Shown: positions 42,926 through 52,787, counted from the stretch's first letter. The stretch: DNA of 64,000 nucleotides from Limnohabitans sp. Rim28 (GCF_000293865.2 NZ_ALKN02000001.1:186001-250000); one strand, 5' to 3'. Notes: generated by a model from the letters alone, not told the origin. Translations and numbers: made by a program.

Positions 42926-44965
42926 ATGACCAATCCCTTGCTCGACACCTCTGGCCTGCCCTTGTTTGACCGCATTGCGCCCGAGCATGTCGCCCCGGCC
43001 ATGGACGAACTGCTGGCTGCCGCCGAAAAAGCGCTGGACGCCGTGACCGCCGCCGAATTTCCAGCCGAATGGAAAGCCATCGCGCAAACCCTGGACGTGA
43101 ACACCGAAAAACTCGGCATGGCTTGGGGCGCGGTCTCACACCTCAACAGCGTGGCCGACACGCCTGAATTGCGCGCCGCTTACAACGCCGCCCTGCCCCG
43201 CGTGACCGAGTTTTGGACGCGCCTGGGCAGCGATGAGCGTCTTTACGCCAAATACAAAGCCATTGACGCCGCCAGCCTCAACACGGAGCAAACGCAGGCC
43301 CGCAAAAATGCCCTGCGCGGCTTTGTGCTGGGCGGTGCCGAACTGCAAGGTGCGGCCAAGGAACGCTACGCCGCCATTCAGGAGCGGCTGGCTGAAATCA
43401 CTCAAAAGTTCAGCGAAAACACGCTGGACGCCACCGACAAATTTGCCTTGTACGTGAGCGAAGACCAGTTGAAAGGCGTGCCGGCAGACGTTGTGCAGGC
43501 CACCCGCGACGCAGCCCAAAAAGAAGAAAAAGAAGGCCACCGCCTGAGCCTGAAAATGCCGGTGTATTTGCCCGTGATGCAGTTCGCCGACAACACGGCT
43601 TTGCGCGAACAACTCTACAAAGCCTATGTCACCCGCGCCTCAGACCAAGCCCCAGAAGACTTCAAGCATTTCGACAACACCCCCTTGATGCAAGAAATCT
43701 TGGCCCTGCGCCAAGAAGAAGCACGTCTGCTGGGTTTTGACAATTACGCCCAGGTCTCGGTGGTGCCCAAAATGGCCGAGTCCCCCGAAAAAGTCACCAG
43801 TTTCTTGCGCGATCTGGCAGCCAAAGCACGCCCATTCGCCGAAAAAGACCTGGCCGATCTGCGCGAATTTGCCGCCCAAGAACTGGGCAATACAGGCCCG
43901 CTCAACGCATGGGATGTGCCTTACTTGAGCGAAAAGCTCAAAGAAGCCCGCTACAGCTTCAGCGAACAAGAGGTCAAGCAGTACTTCACCGCGCCCAAGG
44001 TGCTGGCGGGTCTGTTCAAGATCATCGAGACTTTGTTTGAAGTCAGCATCCGCGCCGACCAGGCGCCCGTGTGGCATCCGGCCGTGGGCTTTTACCGCAT
44101 CGAGCGCGATGGCCAGCTGATCGGCCAGTTCTACTTGGACCCCCCAGCCCGCGCGGGCAAGCGCGGCGGCGCGTGGATGGACGATGTGCGTGGCCGCTGG
44201 CAGCGGCCCGACACGGGTGTGTTGCAAACCCCTGTGGCGCACTTGGTGTGCAACTTTGCTGAGGGCGTGAACGGCCAGCCCGCTTTGCTGACGCACGACG
44301 ACGTCATCACCCTTTTCCACGAATTTGGCCATGGCCTGCACCACATGCTCACGCAAGTGAACGAGCGTGATGTTTCAGGCATCAGCGGCGTTGAGTGGGA
44401 TGCGGTTGAGCTGCCCAGCCAGTTCATGGAGAATTTTTGTTGGGAATGGTCGGTGCTGCGCCACATGACGGCCCATGTGGAAACCGGCGAGCCCCTGCCG
44501 CGTGCCCTGTTCGACAAGATGCTGGCGGCCAAGAACTTCCAAAGCGGTTTGCAAACGCTGCGTCAAATCGAGTTTTCTTTGTTCGACATGCTGGTGCATT
44601 CCGAGCACGACCCGGCGCAAGACTTCATGCCGCTGCTGGCCCAAGTGCGCAACGAAGTCGCTGTGATGCGGCCACCGGCATTCAACCGCATGGCCCACAC
44701 CTTCAGCCACATCTTTGCAGGCGGTTACGCCGCAGGCTATTACAGCTACAAATGGGCCGAGGTGCTGAGCGCCGATGCCTACGCCGCGTTTGAAGAAACC
44801 GCTGCAGCCGATGGTACGCCCAGCGTGGAAACCGGCCGCCTCTACCGCCAGGCCATTTTGGAGGCCGGTGGCAGCCGGCCGGCGCTCGAATCATTCAAGG
44901 CCTTCCGAGGTCGTGAGCCGAGCCTTGATGCCTTGCTGAGACACCAAGGCATGGTCGCGGTTTGA
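42926..44965 (+). CDS. prlC: Oligopeptidase A (M3-family metallopeptidase)
   Basis: The 679-residue cytosolic peptidase has the M3 zinc motif HEFGHGLHHM, in which two His and a downstream Glu bind zinc and the first Glu is catalytic. The PVAHLVCNF and GVEWDAVELPSQFMENF segments around it match PrlC/OpdA, which degrades short peptides and cleaved signal peptides. I place the start at MTNPLLDTSGLPLFDRI, preceded by GGAAAATGCC, rather than at a GTG overlapping folD. The C-terminal FSHIFAGGYAAGYYSYKWAEVLSADA is typical of the family. Confidence 0.96.
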   Translation: MTNPLLDTSGLPLFDRIAPEHVAPAMDELLAAAEKALDAVTAAEFPAEWKAIAQTLDVNTEKLGMAWGAVSHLNSVADTPELRAAYNAALPRVTEFWTRLGSDERLYAKYKAIDAASLNTEQTQARKNALRGFVLGGAELQGAAKERYAAIQERLAEITQKFSENTLDATDKFALYVSEDQLKGVPADVVQATRDAAQKEEKEGHRLSLKMPVYLPVMQFADNTALREQLYKAYVTRASDQAPEDFKHFDNTPLMQEILALRQEEARLLGFDNYAQVSVVPKMAESPEKVTSFLRDLAAKARPFAEKDLADLREFAAQELGNTGPLNAWDVPYLSEKLKEARYSFSEQEVKQYFTAPKVLAGLFKIIETLFEVSIRADQAPVWHPAVGFYRIERDGQLIGQFYLDPPARAGKRGGAWMDDVRGRWQRPDTGVLQTPVAHLVCNFAEGVNGQPALLTHDDVITLFHEFGHGLHHMLTQVNERDVSGISGVEWDAVELPSQFMENFCWEWSVLRHMTAHVETGEPLPRALFDKMLAAKNFQSGLQTLRQIEFSLFDMLVHSEHDPAQDFMPLLAQVRNEVAVMRPPAFNRMAHTFSHIFAGGYAAGYYSYKWAEVLSADAYAAFEETAAADGTPSVETGRLYRQAILEAGGSRPALESFKAFRGREPSLDALLRHQGMVAV

Positions 44966-45022
44966 AGTTGGCTTTGGGCCGCACAAAAAACGGCCCGCCT
45001 TCTCTCAAAGATGCATGGGACG

Positions 45023-45056
45023 AAAAAAAAGCACCGAGCGTTTCCGCTGAGTGCTT
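45023..45056 (-). terminator. Intrinsic terminator of tRNA-Val
   Basis: On the minus strand AAGCAC and AGCG pair with CGCT and GTGCTT around GAAA, with one 2x2 internal mismatch, followed by eight T residues in total. It lies 18 bases beyond the CCA end of the tRNA, so it ends that transcript. On the plus strand it may also help to end prlC. Confidence 0.85.
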
Positions 45057-45073
45057 GTTTTCCCTACCGAATT

Positions 45074-45150
45074 TGGTAGGCGCGACTAGATTCGAACTAG
45101 CGACCCCCACCATGTCAAGGTGGTGCTCTAACCAACTGAGCTACGCGCCT
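45074..45150 (-). tRNA. tRNA-Val (anticodon GAC)
   Basis: The 77-base gene folds as a complete cloverleaf. The acceptor stem AGGCGCG pairs fully with CGCGCCT, followed by A and an encoded CCA end. The D-arm has AGCTCAGTTGGTTAGAGC, the anticodon stem CCACC/GGTGG closes the loop TTGACAT with anticodon GAC, and the T-arm has GTTCGAATC. GAC reads the valine codons GUC and GUU. It is a lone tRNA between prlC and relA with its own terminator. Confidence 0.96.
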
Positions 45151-45213
45151 GCTAAGCCTCGAATTATAACGTCAAAAAAGCGCTTTTTGACCTGCTGTGT
45201 CGACATGGCGAAT

Positions 45214-47484
45214 TCAGCGCCTGCGGGCGGCCCTGACGCCTTTGACGCCGCGAACGGTGACCAAGACCCGGTTCAAACTCATGGCATCCCCGATTTCCAC
45301 CGTGAAGGTCATCCAAGCCATGCCTTTGACGGATTGGGTTTGCACGCCGATCACGTTCATTTTTTCCTTGGCAAACACTTCAGAGATGTCTCGCAGCAAG
45401 CCTTGGCGGTCGATGGCCTCCACCGAGACATCGACCGGATAGACCGAGCCTTCCGAAGCTTTCCCCACACCCCAGCGGACATCAATCACGCGTTCGGCAT
45501 GGCGCGAAGCCAATTCGCGGAAATTGCTGCAGTCCTGCCGGTGGATGCTCACGCCCTTGCCGCGTGTGACAAATCCACCAATCGCATCGGGCGGAGCGGG
45601 TTTGCAGCAACGCGACAGTTGCGTCAGCAAGGAATCCACCCCCACCACCAAAACACCGGAGGGTGACTTGCGGGCCACTGCGCCTTTGAACTTCTTTTGG
45701 AAGTACTCATCGGGCTCCAGGGCTGGTTCGGGTGGATTGAGCAAAACCTCGATGTTGCGCAGCGAGTACTCGTCCTTGCCCACCACCTCAAACAAACCGT
45801 CTGCCGACTTGAAGCCCAATTGGCTGGCCAAATCATCCAAACGGATGGCGGTGCGGCCTAAGCGTTGCAAAGATTTTTCGACCGCCTCACGGCCCTTGGC
45901 GATGGTTTCTTCACTGACCTGCGCATTGAACCAGGCACGCACCTTGGCACGCGCCCGCGGGCTGGCCAAAAAGCCCAGCTCGGGGTTGAGCCAATCCCGT
46001 GATGGCCCCCCCTCTTTGATGGCCGTGATCTCCACCGTCTGGCCGTTGGCCAATGGGGTGTTCAGAGGCACCATCGCCCCGTCGACCTTGGCGCCACGAC
46101 AACGGTGGCCCAAATTGGTGTGCACGGTGTAGGCAAAGTCAATCGCTGTGGCGCCTTGCGGCAACTCCACGACCGCCGCATCGGGCGTCAGCACATAAAT
46201 GCGGTCCTCAAACAAGCCGCTGCCTTGCCCGTGGGCTTGCGCGGCACCCGACAAATCACGCTCCCAAGCCAACAATTGCCGCAGCACCGCAATCTTGGTG
46301 TCGTATTCGCTGCTGGCCGAGACCCCCGCATAACCTTTGGCCCCCGCTTCTTTGTAAGCCCAGTGCGCAGCCACGCCATGCTCGGCATGCTCGTGCATGG
46401 CCTGGGTGCGGATTTGCACCTCAATCGGGCCGCCATCGGCATCACGGACCACCGTGTGCAGCGACTGGTAGCCATTGGCTTTGGGTTTGGCAATGTAATC
46501 GTCAAACTCTTCGGCGATAGGCACAAAATGTTCGTGTACCCAACTGAGCACTTGGTAGCAATCGGCCACGCTGGGCACCACCACGCGCAGGGCCCGAATG
46601 TCGAACACGCGCTCAAAGGGCAGCGCCTTGCCGCGCATCTTTTTGACAATGCTGTAAATGTGTTTGGGCCGCCCCTCCACATTGGCAGCCATGCCTTGGG
46701 TGCCCAAGGCTTGCTGCAACCGCTCGCGCAGGGCCACCATGTAAAGTTCGCGCTCGGTGCGTTTTTCGTCCAGCAACTGGGCAATGTCTTTGTAGGTGGC
46801 GGGCTCCAGAAAACGGAAGGACAGGTCTTCCAGTTCCCATTTGATTTGCCAAATGCCCAAACGGTTGGCCAGCGGCGCAAACACCTGCAAAGATTCACGG
46901 GCCAACACCGCGGGCACCGGCAATTTGCTGGCCGCAAAATGGCGCAAGGTTTGCAAACGCGAAGCCAATCGCAGCATCACCACGCGCAAGTCGCGGCTGA
47001 AAGCCAACAGCATCTTGCGCACGTTTTCAGTCTGGATGCGCGGGCTCAGAGGCGTGTTGTCAGGCCCTTGGGCACTGGACTCCGCAGCCCGAGACAAACG
47101 CTGCACATGGACCAACTGGTTGGTTTGCATGGCCAGTTGTGCCAGATGCACGCCAAAGGCCTTGCCCATCACTTCTTCTGGTTTGTTCAGATGCGGGCAG
47201 GCATAGACCAAATAGATGGCCGCTTGCATGACCACTGAGCCACCCATGCCTGCCAGGATGGTGGCCACCGCATCGGCGTGGGCCAAGATGTTTTCACCCG
47301 TGTCGAGAGATTCGCCTGCAATCAGGGGCTCGGCAAATGTTCGGGCTTTGGCCAGGAGTTCGGCATCCGCTGGCAAACCCAGGCCATCGGATGTGGCCAG
47401 CATGACCGGTGGCAAATGCGCAGCATGCAGGCGCCCAGAATGCGACATGGGGCTGGCGGAATGGCTGGAACTGGGGCTGACCAT
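45214..47484 (-). CDS. relA: (p)ppGpp synthetase RelA
   Basis: The protein (756 residues from the chosen ATG) has the RelA/SpoT layout: a degenerate HD domain, the synthetase domain (KHIYSIVKKM, FDIRALRVVV, KPKANGYQSLHTVV), a TGS domain (IYVLTPDAAVVELPQGAT), a conserved cysteine-containing region (LSRCCKPAPPDAIGGFVTRG) and a C-terminal ACT domain. The hydrolase HD residues are replaced (YACPHLNKPEE), so it should make but not degrade alarmone, unlike SpoT. It responds to uncharged tRNA on ribosomes. The start is uncertain: an in-frame GTG 12 bases upstream overlaps the previous gene. Confidence 0.93.
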   Translation of the reverse strand: MVSPSSSHSASPMSHSGRLHAAHLPPVMLATSDGLGLPADAELLAKARTFAEPLIAGESLDTGENILAHADAVATILAGMGGSVVMQAAIYLVYACPHLNKPEEVMGKAFGVHLAQLAMQTNQLVHVQRLSRAAESSAQGPDNTPLSPRIQTENVRKMLLAFSRDLRVVMLRLASRLQTLRHFAASKLPVPAVLARESLQVFAPLANRLGIWQIKWELEDLSFRFLEPATYKDIAQLLDEKRTERELYMVALRERLQQALGTQGMAANVEGRPKHIYSIVKKMRGKALPFERVFDIRALRVVVPSVADCYQVLSWVHEHFVPIAEEFDDYIAKPKANGYQSLHTVVRDADGGPIEVQIRTQAMHEHAEHGVAAHWAYKEAGAKGYAGVSASSEYDTKIAVLRQLLAWERDLSGAAQAHGQGSGLFEDRIYVLTPDAAVVELPQGATAIDFAYTVHTNLGHRCRGAKVDGAMVPLNTPLANGQTVEITAIKEGGPSRDWLNPELGFLASPRARAKVRAWFNAQVSEETIAKGREAVEKSLQRLGRTAIRLDDLASQLGFKSADGLFEVVGKDEYSLRNIEVLLNPPEPALEPDEYFQKKFKGAVARKSPSGVLVVGVDSLLTQLSRCCKPAPPDAIGGFVTRGKGVSIHRQDCSNFRELASRHAERVIDVRWGVGKASEGSVYPVDVSVEAIDRQGLLRDISEVFAKEKMNVIGVQTQSVKGMAWMTFTVEIGDAMSLNRVLVTVRGVKGVRAARRR

Positions 47485-47488
47485 CGGA

Positions 47489-48433
47489 TCAAGCACCCCA
47501 CAAGAAATGCGTCACCACGCCCAATTGGTGTGCCGCGGTCAACGTCGGCGCGTGCCCACAGTCTGGCCACGTCTCCAACTGGGCTTTGGGTCCACGCTGC
47601 GTCATGGCCAGGGCGGTTTCGGTGGTCAACAAATCCGACTGCCCCCCGCGGATGAGCAAGGTTTGGGCTTGAATTTGGTCGTACAAAGACCACATGGCGG
47701 CCTCACCCGCCGATGCGGCCTCGGGCGTTAAAGCGCGCAACGGAACCCCAATGGCCGGGTCGTAGTGCAGGGTCAAAGCCCCATCGGTACCTGGACGTGT
47801 CATGTGTGCCGACATCTCGCGCCAAACCTCGGGCAAGACGGGACCAAAGCCTTGCGACAAGGCCCACAGCGCTGCCGCAGCCTCATCGAGATCGCGAAAT
47901 TGGCCGTATTGCCCCACATAGCCTTGCATGCGCTGCACCGACGACCAGGTGATGGCCGGGCCCACATCGTTCAGCACCAATCGGCGCATGGGGGCTGGCA
48001 AGGGCAAGCCGGGTTGTCCGGCAAGCACCATACCGATCAAGCCCCCCATGCTGGTGCCCACCCAGTCCAAGGCTTGAACCGGTCGATCGGGACCCAATCT
48101 GGCCTGTATCTGTCCCAACAGGGCCAGCATATCGGCCGCGTATTGCGGAATTTGGTAGAGCGCCGGATTTTGCAGCCATTCGCTTTGACCCCGCCCGACC
48201 ACATCTGGACAAATCACTTGCACGGGCACAGGGCTTGACAACACCAATGCCTGAGCCAAGCTGTCAAAGTCGCGTCCTTGACGCGTCAAGCCATGGACAC
48301 ACACCACAACGTGCTGGGCTTGCGCATCGCCCCAACGCCAATAAGCCATGCGGTGCTGGCCCTCTGGGTGTGGGCAAGACACGAACGCCAGTTGAGGCGC
48401 TGCACTGGGGGTTGGGGCTGAGGTGTGGATCAT
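47489..48433 (-). CDS. Alpha/beta hydrolase
   Basis: The 314-residue protein is an alpha/beta hydrolase: VVVCVHGLTRQGRDFD forms the oxyanion region, GTSMGG is the nucleophile elbow with the catalytic Ser, LLIRGGQSDLL carries the acid and CGHAPTL the catalytic His. The substrate is unknown; it resembles esterases and C-C hydrolases. I use the ATG for MIHTSAPTPS; two codons earlier another ATG is available and neither has a clear ribosome site. Its stop lies 4 bases before the relA start, so the two are linked. It is divergent from the 3-hydroxybutyrate dehydrogenase gene. Confidence 0.85.
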   Translation of the reverse strand: MIHTSAPTPSAAPQLAFVSCPHPEGQHRMAYWRWGDAQAQHVVVCVHGLTRQGRDFDSLAQALVLSSPVPVQVICPDVVGRGQSEWLQNPALYQIPQYAADMLALLGQIQARLGPDRPVQALDWVGTSMGGLIGMVLAGQPGLPLPAPMRRLVLNDVGPAITWSSVQRMQGYVGQYGQFRDLDEAAAALWALSQGFGPVLPEVWREMSAHMTRPGTDGALTLHYDPAIGVPLRALTPEAASAGEAAMWSLYDQIQAQTLLIRGGQSDLLTTETALAMTQRGPKAQLETWPDCGHAPTLTAAHQLGVVTHFLWGA

Positions 48434-48535
48434 GAGCATCGGAAACAATCTGAAGGCCAAACAGACAGAACAAGTCTTTGGCCAGCGCCATAATGTTCTT
48501 TTGAACATCCTAATTCATCTTTCGGAGTCATCATC

Positions 48536-49306
48536 ATGTTGCAAGGTAAAACAGCCCTGGTCACAGGTTCAACCAGCGGTATCGGTCTGGGCATTGCCAA
48601 GGCTTTGGCCCAACAAGGCGCGAACATCGTGCTGAACGGCTTTGGCGATACCCAAGGCCCGCAAGCCGAAATCGCTGCCCTGGGCGTCAAAGTCGCCTAC
48701 CACGGGGCCGACATGAGCAAAGCCTCCGAAATTGAAGCCATGATGAAGTTTGCGGCCGACACCTTTGGCCGCGTCGACATTTTGGTGAACAACGCTGGCA
48801 TCCAGCACGTCGCCAAGATCGAAGACTTTCCGGTCGAGCGCTGGGACGCCATCATCGCCATCAATCTGACCAGCGCCTTTCATGCCACGCGTTTGGCCTT
48901 GCCCGCCATGAAAGCCGCTAACTGGGGCCGCATCATCAACGTGGCCTCCATCCACGGCTTGGTCGGTTCTGCCGAGAAGTCAGCCTATGTGGCGGCCAAG
49001 CATGGCGTGGTGGGCCTGACAAAAGTCACGGCGCTCGAAAACGCCACCACCGGCGTGACCTGCAACGCCATTTGCCCAGGCTGGGTGCTGACACCGCTGG
49101 TCCAAAAACAGGTGGACGCCAAAGCCGTGGCCATGGGCTTGTCGAACGAAGAGGCCAAAAAACAACTGCTTCAAGAAAAAGAGCCCTCCATGCAATTCAC
49201 CACCCCCGAAGAACTGGGCGAGTTGGCGGTGTTCTTCTGCTCGGCCGCTGGCAACAACGTGCGCGGCGCAGCCTGGAACATGGATGGCGGCTGGACCGCT
49301 CAATAA
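48536..49306 (+). CDS. bdhA: D-3-hydroxybutyrate dehydrogenase
   Basis: This 256-residue short-chain dehydrogenase has the NAD motif TGSTSGIG, NNAG at 85-88, and the catalytic S138, Y151 and K155 (YVAAK). The motif HGLVGSAEKSAYVAAKHG and the PGWVLTPLVQKQ segment with the C-terminal RGAAWNMDGGWTAQ match 3-hydroxybutyrate dehydrogenases, which oxidise 3-hydroxybutyrate to acetoacetate during use of polyhydroxybutyrate. CGGAG lies 9 bases before the ATG. The OmpR-type regulator starts 14 bases after its stop, so the three genes may share a transcript. Confidence 0.93.
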   Translation: MLQGKTALVTGSTSGIGLGIAKALAQQGANIVLNGFGDTQGPQAEIAALGVKVAYHGADMSKASEIEAMMKFAADTFGRVDILVNNAGIQHVAKIEDFPVERWDAIIAINLTSAFHATRLALPAMKAANWGRIINVASIHGLVGSAEKSAYVAAKHGVVGLTKVTALENATTGVTCNAICPGWVLTPLVQKQVDAKAVAMGLSNEEAKKQLLQEKEPSMQFTTPEELGELAVFFCSAAGNNVRGAAWNMDGGWTAQ

Positions 49307-49320
49307 CCCAGAGCCCGGCC

Positions 49321-50052
49321 ATGAGCAGCTCCACCCGGCTTGACAAAGTCGTCATCGTCGACGACGACGCTCGCATCCGTGATTTGCTGCGGCGTTTTTT
49401 GTCGCAAGAAGGCTTTGATGTCTTGTTGGCCGAGGATGGCCGGGCTCTGGACCGCATCTTGCAGCGAGAAACCATCGATCTGGTGGTGCTCGACCTGATG
49501 CTGCCCGGCGAAGACGGGTTGAGCATTTGCAAACGCATGCGCGCCCTTGGCCACAAAACGCCTGTGATCATGCTCACCGCCAAAGTCGAGGACACCGACC
49601 GCATTGCAGGCCTTGACATCGGCGCCGATGACTACCTGGGCAAGCCTTTCAACCCCCGCGAGTTGTTGGCCCGAATTCACGCCGTCTTGCGCCGCCGGCC
49701 AATGGCCGAGGTGCCCGGTGCGCCATCCACGGCCGAAAACGAGGTCATCGAGTTTGGTGCCTTCACGCTCAATTTGGGGACCCGATCCCTGAGCCGTTTG
49801 GGCGAGGACATGCCGCTCACCAGCGGCGAATTTTCCATGCTCAAAGCCCTGGCACGTCACCCCAAGCAAGCTTTGTCGCGCGAAAAATTGGCCCAACTGG
49901 CGCGAGGCCGCGACTTTGAACCTTTTGACCGCAGCTTGGACGTCCAAATCTCTCGCCTGCGAAAAATGATCGAACAAGACCCCGCCTCCCCCAAAATCAT
50001 TCAAACGGTTTGGGGCGTTGGCTATGTCTTTGTGCCCGATGGACAAACGTGA
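49321..50052 (+). CDS. OmpR-family response regulator
   Basis: The 243-residue regulator has a receiver (KVVIVDDDARIRDLL, phospho-acceptor D58 in VVLDLMLPGEDG, KPFNPRELLAR) and a winged helix with TSGEFSMLKALARHPKQALSR and a SLDVQISRLRKMIEQ recognition region, ending VWGVGYVFVPDG, which is close to OmpR itself. It starts 14 bases after bdhA. Its stop overlaps the GTG start of the kinase gene, so the pair is translationally coupled in the same way as ompR-envZ. Targets are unknown. Confidence 0.92.
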   Translation: MSSSTRLDKVVIVDDDARIRDLLRRFLSQEGFDVLLAEDGRALDRILQRETIDLVVLDLMLPGEDGLSICKRMRALGHKTPVIMLTAKVEDTDRIAGLDIGADDYLGKPFNPRELLARIHAVLRRRPMAEVPGAPSTAENEVIEFGAFTLNLGTRSLSRLGEDMPLTSGEFSMLKALARHPKQALSREKLAQLARGRDFEPFDRSLDVQISRLRKMIEQDPASPKIIQTVWGVGYVFVPDGQT

Positions 50053-51431
50053 TCCCTGCAGAAGTCACTGCACCTGAGCCCCGCATGGCCAAAAAAACCC
50101 CTCGCAAGCTCCAACTCAGCTTGTTCTGGCGCACCTTCATTTTGTTGGCTTTGCTGATTTTGTTCAGCAGCTTGGCTTGGCTGCAGATGTTTCGCACCCA
50201 GGAGTACGAACCGCGCATTTTGCGCAACGTCCACCAAATTGCCACGGTGGTCAATTTGACCAAAACCGCCTTGATCCATACCGATGCGATTGCGCGGGTG
50301 TCTCTTCTCAAAACGCTGGCAGACGAGGAGGACGTCAGCATCCAAATCCGGGAACCCGGCGACCAGATCCTGGCCTTTGGCGCGTCCGGGCTGGAGCGCC
50401 AGTTGGTCACCGAGATGGTCAAGCGTCTGGGGCCTGAAACCCTGATTGCCTCCCAAGTTAACCAAGTCGACGGTTTATGGATCGGCTTCAAAATTGAGCG
50501 TGACAGTTACTGGCTGCAAATGGACCCCGAGAGGCTCAGACCTTTGGGCGGCTCGGCCTGGCTGTCTTGGCTGGGCCTGACACTGGCGCTGTCCTTGGGC
50601 GGCGCGGCCATGATGGCCGGCCTGATCAACCGTCCCTTGAAGCGCTTGTCATTGGCTGCAGGCCGCGTGCGCGACGGGCATTTCAACACCGCCAAACTGG
50701 ACGAAGACGCCGCCACCAGCGAAATCCGCGAAGTCAACATCGGCTTCAACCGCATGGCCGAGCGTTTGGCCAAGATCGAACAAGAGCGCGCCGTGATGCT
50801 GGCAGGGATTTCGCACGACTTGCGCACCCCCTTGGCCCGCTTGCGCCTGGAGACCGAGCTCAGCGTTGCCGACCTGGCAACGCGCGACTTGATGGCCGCC
50901 GACATCGCCCAACTGGACGCCATCATCGACAAATTCCTCGACTACGCCCGGCCCGAGCCCACGAACTTGGGGCCGGTTTTGCTGTCGGGCGCGATCAGCC
51001 GCAGCATTTCGCCTTGGCGCCATGACCCCCGACTGCTCATTCAAGTGCATGTGGCCGAAGACCTTCAGGTCCATGCCGAACCAGTCGAACTGGAACGGGT
51101 GTTGTCCAACCTGCTGGAGAACGCCCGCCGTTATGGCCAAAGCCCGATCGATGGCATCACCCGGGTCGAGATCATGGCCCGCTTGCAAGACGGCTGGGTG
51201 TCGCTCAGCGTGTGCGACCAAGGCCCCGGCGTGCCCGAAGAAGCCTTGAAAAAACTGACCCAACCGTTTTTCAGAGGCGACACCGCCAGGACCGACGCAA
51301 CAGGATCAGGCTTGGGGTTGGCGATTGTGGAAAAGTCTGTGCTGCGCATGGGCGGCACGTTCACGGTGGTCAACCACAGCGCCGGGGGGCTGATGGCCTT
51401 GATGAAATTCAGGCAGGTGACGCCGACTTGA
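50049..51431 (+). CDS. EnvZ-like sensor histidine kinase
   Basis: The 460-residue kinase has TM1 ([18 protein letters not shown]), a periplasmic region of about 110 residues, TM2 ([20 protein letters not shown]), HAMP, HisKA with the His in [16 protein letters not shown] and an ATPase domain ([28 protein letters not shown]). The [12 protein letters not shown] box is typical of EnvZ-type kinases. I take the GTG that overlaps the regulator's stop (GTGA); an ATG 12 codons later is the alternative. Its 3' end overlaps the end of the convergent ispF by 23 bases. Confidence 0.9.
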   Translation: MIPAEVTAPEPRMAKKTPRKLQLSLFWRTFILLALLILFSSLAWLQMFRTQEYEPRILRNVHQIATVVNLTKTALIHTDAIARVSLLKTLADEEDVSIQIREPGDQILAFGASGLERQLVTEMVKRLGPETLIASQVNQVDGLWIGFKIERDSYWLQMDPERLRPLGGSAWLSWLGLTLALSLGGAAMMAGLINRPLKRLSLAAGRVRDGHFNTAKLDEDAATSEIREVNIGFNRMAERLAKIEQERAVMLAGISHDLRTPLARLRLETELSVADLATRDLMAADIAQLDAIIDKFLDYARPEPTNLGPVLLSGAISRSISPWRHDPRLLIQVHVAEDLQVHAEPVELERVLSNLLENARRYGQSPIDGITRVEIMARLQDGWVSLSVCDQGPGVPEEALKKLTQPFFRGDTARTDATGSGLGLAIVEKSVLRMGGTFTVVNHSAGGLMALMKFRQVTPT

Positions 51432-51903
51432 GAACCAGCAAGACCACGGCACGCGCCTCCATGCTTTGCCCCATGCCCACGGGCCCCAGCTTTTCTGCGG
51501 TTTTGGCTTTCACGTTCACTTGATGCAAACCCACCCCCAGTGCCTGGGCCACGCCCGCATGGATGGCGGCCATGTGCGGGGCCAGCTTGGGGGCTTGGGC
51601 CACGATGGTGCTGTCCACGTTCACCAGCTCCCACCCTTTTTCGCGGACACGCCGCATGGCCTCTTGCAACAACACGCCAGAATCTGCACCCTTGAACTGT
51701 GCATCCGTGTCTGGGAAATGCCGCCCAATGTCGCCTAAACCCGCAGCGCCCAACACCGCATCGGTGATGGCGTGAAGCAATACATCGGCATCTGAGTGGC
51801 CCATCAGCCCGGTGGGGTGCGCGATCTGTACGCCACCCAAGATCAGTTGGCGGCCCGGCACCAAGGCGTGCACGTCCCAGCCCTCTCCAATGCGCATGTT
51901 CAT
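51409..51903 (-). CDS. ispF: 2-C-methyl-D-erythritol 2,4-cyclodiphosphate synthase
   Basis: IspF closes the cyclic diphosphate in the non-mevalonate isoprenoid pathway. The 164-residue protein has the zinc ligands D10, H12 and H44 (GWDVHAL and LLHAITDA), the HSDAD loop and the C-terminal [13 protein letters not shown] signature. It overlaps the stop of ispD by 4 bases, so the two consecutive pathway enzymes are co-translated. Its last codons overlap the end of the EnvZ-like gene on the other strand. Confidence 0.96.
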   Translation of the reverse strand: MNMRIGEGWDVHALVPGRQLILGGVQIAHPTGLMGHSDADVLLHAITDAVLGAAGLGDIGRHFPDTDAQFKGADSGVLLQEAMRRVREKGWELVNVDSTIVAQAPKLAPHMAAIHAGVAQALGVGLHQVNVKAKTAEKLGPVGMGQSMEARAVVLLVLKSASPA

Positions 51904-52634
51904 GTTCTGCCTTTCAAAACCATCTCTGCAAACGCAAAGTCAGCCGGGTAAGTGACTTTCAAATTGTGGACCGATCCGGGCACCAGGCGTGGCGACAAGC
52001 CCAAGCGCTCCATCGCGCTGGACTCGTCGGTGATGCCCGCAAAATCGGTATTCGCCGCCTCCGCCAAAGCGGCGTACAAAGCCCCCAAACGAAACATTTG
52101 GGGCGTTTGTGCCAGCCATTTGTCCTCGCGCGGCACAGTGCTGGCCACTCTGGGCCCCCTTGAGCCCGTTGTGAAGTGGGTTTGTGATTTCAGGGTGTCT
52201 GGCAGCGGCAATGCCAACAAACCGCCCACATCGTCTCCGCCGCATGCCTCGATCAGGTGCGACACCGCATCGGGTGTGATCAAGCAACGCGCCGCGTCAT
52301 GCACCAAGACCCAATCTTGCGCAGACAGGCCCGCTTGCAACATGGCCGTAAGACCGTTAAAAACGCTGGCTGCACGCGTTGCACCACCACAGGCCTCACG
52401 CCTGAAATGCGCAGGCCATCGCTCTTGAGGCCATGAAAAATCATCGCCTGGCGACAAAATCACCCAAGCACTGGACAACTGCGGCACACCGGCAAGCGCC
52501 ATCAACGTGTGCATGACCATGGGCTGACCCAACAGCATTTGGTATTGCTTGGGCTGGGCTGTGCCCGCGCGGCTGCCCGTGCCAGCACAAGGAACCAAGG
52601 CATGAAAACGGGGAAAGTCTGGGGTGTTTGACAT
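51900..52634 (-). CDS. ispD: 2-C-methyl-D-erythritol 4-phosphate cytidylyltransferase
   Basis: IspD attaches CMP to methylerythritol phosphate. The 244-residue protein starts with the nucleotide-binding loop [18 protein letters not shown], in which the first Ala of the usual PAAGxGxR motif is Cys, and has [11 protein letters not shown] and the [11 protein letters not shown] region near the C-terminus. The length is normal. ispF follows with a 4-base overlap. The gap upstream to mfd is divergent and contains an unexpected plus-strand terminator. Confidence 0.94.
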   Translation of the reverse strand: MSNTPDFPRFHALVPCAGTGSRAGTAQPKQYQMLLGQPMVMHTLMALAGVPQLSSAWVILSPGDDFSWPQERWPAHFRREACGGATRAASVFNGLTAMLQAGLSAQDWVLVHDAARCLITPDAVSHLIEACGGDDVGGLLALPLPDTLKSQTHFTTGSRGPRVASTVPREDKWLAQTPQMFRLGALYAALAEAANTDFAGITDESSAMERLGLSPRLVPGSVHNLKVTYPADFAFAEMVLKGRT

Positions 52635-52748
52635 GGCTGTCCATTGTAGGACGGTGACTCGCGCCCCAATCCGGCATCAAGGTCATCGTCTTGAACCACT
52701 GCCCAAGCCGTTGGGGCCCTTCTACAATGGGTCGTCTGACCATTTTCT

Positions 52749-52787
52749 CACCCCCCTCCTTCTTGGCGGGGGGTGTTTTGCTTTTTT
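52749..52787 (+). terminator. Strong terminator in the leader of mfd
   Basis: CACCCCCC pairs with GGGGGGTG (8 bp, plus two more pairs in the loop), followed by TTTTGCTTTTTT. It is a complete intrinsic terminator on the plus strand, ending 13 bases before the mfd ATG. No plus-strand gene lies upstream for more than 1.3 kb, so it does not end a known gene. A TACAAT box at 52723-52728 lies just upstream. It may act as an attenuator of mfd. Confidence 0.8.
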
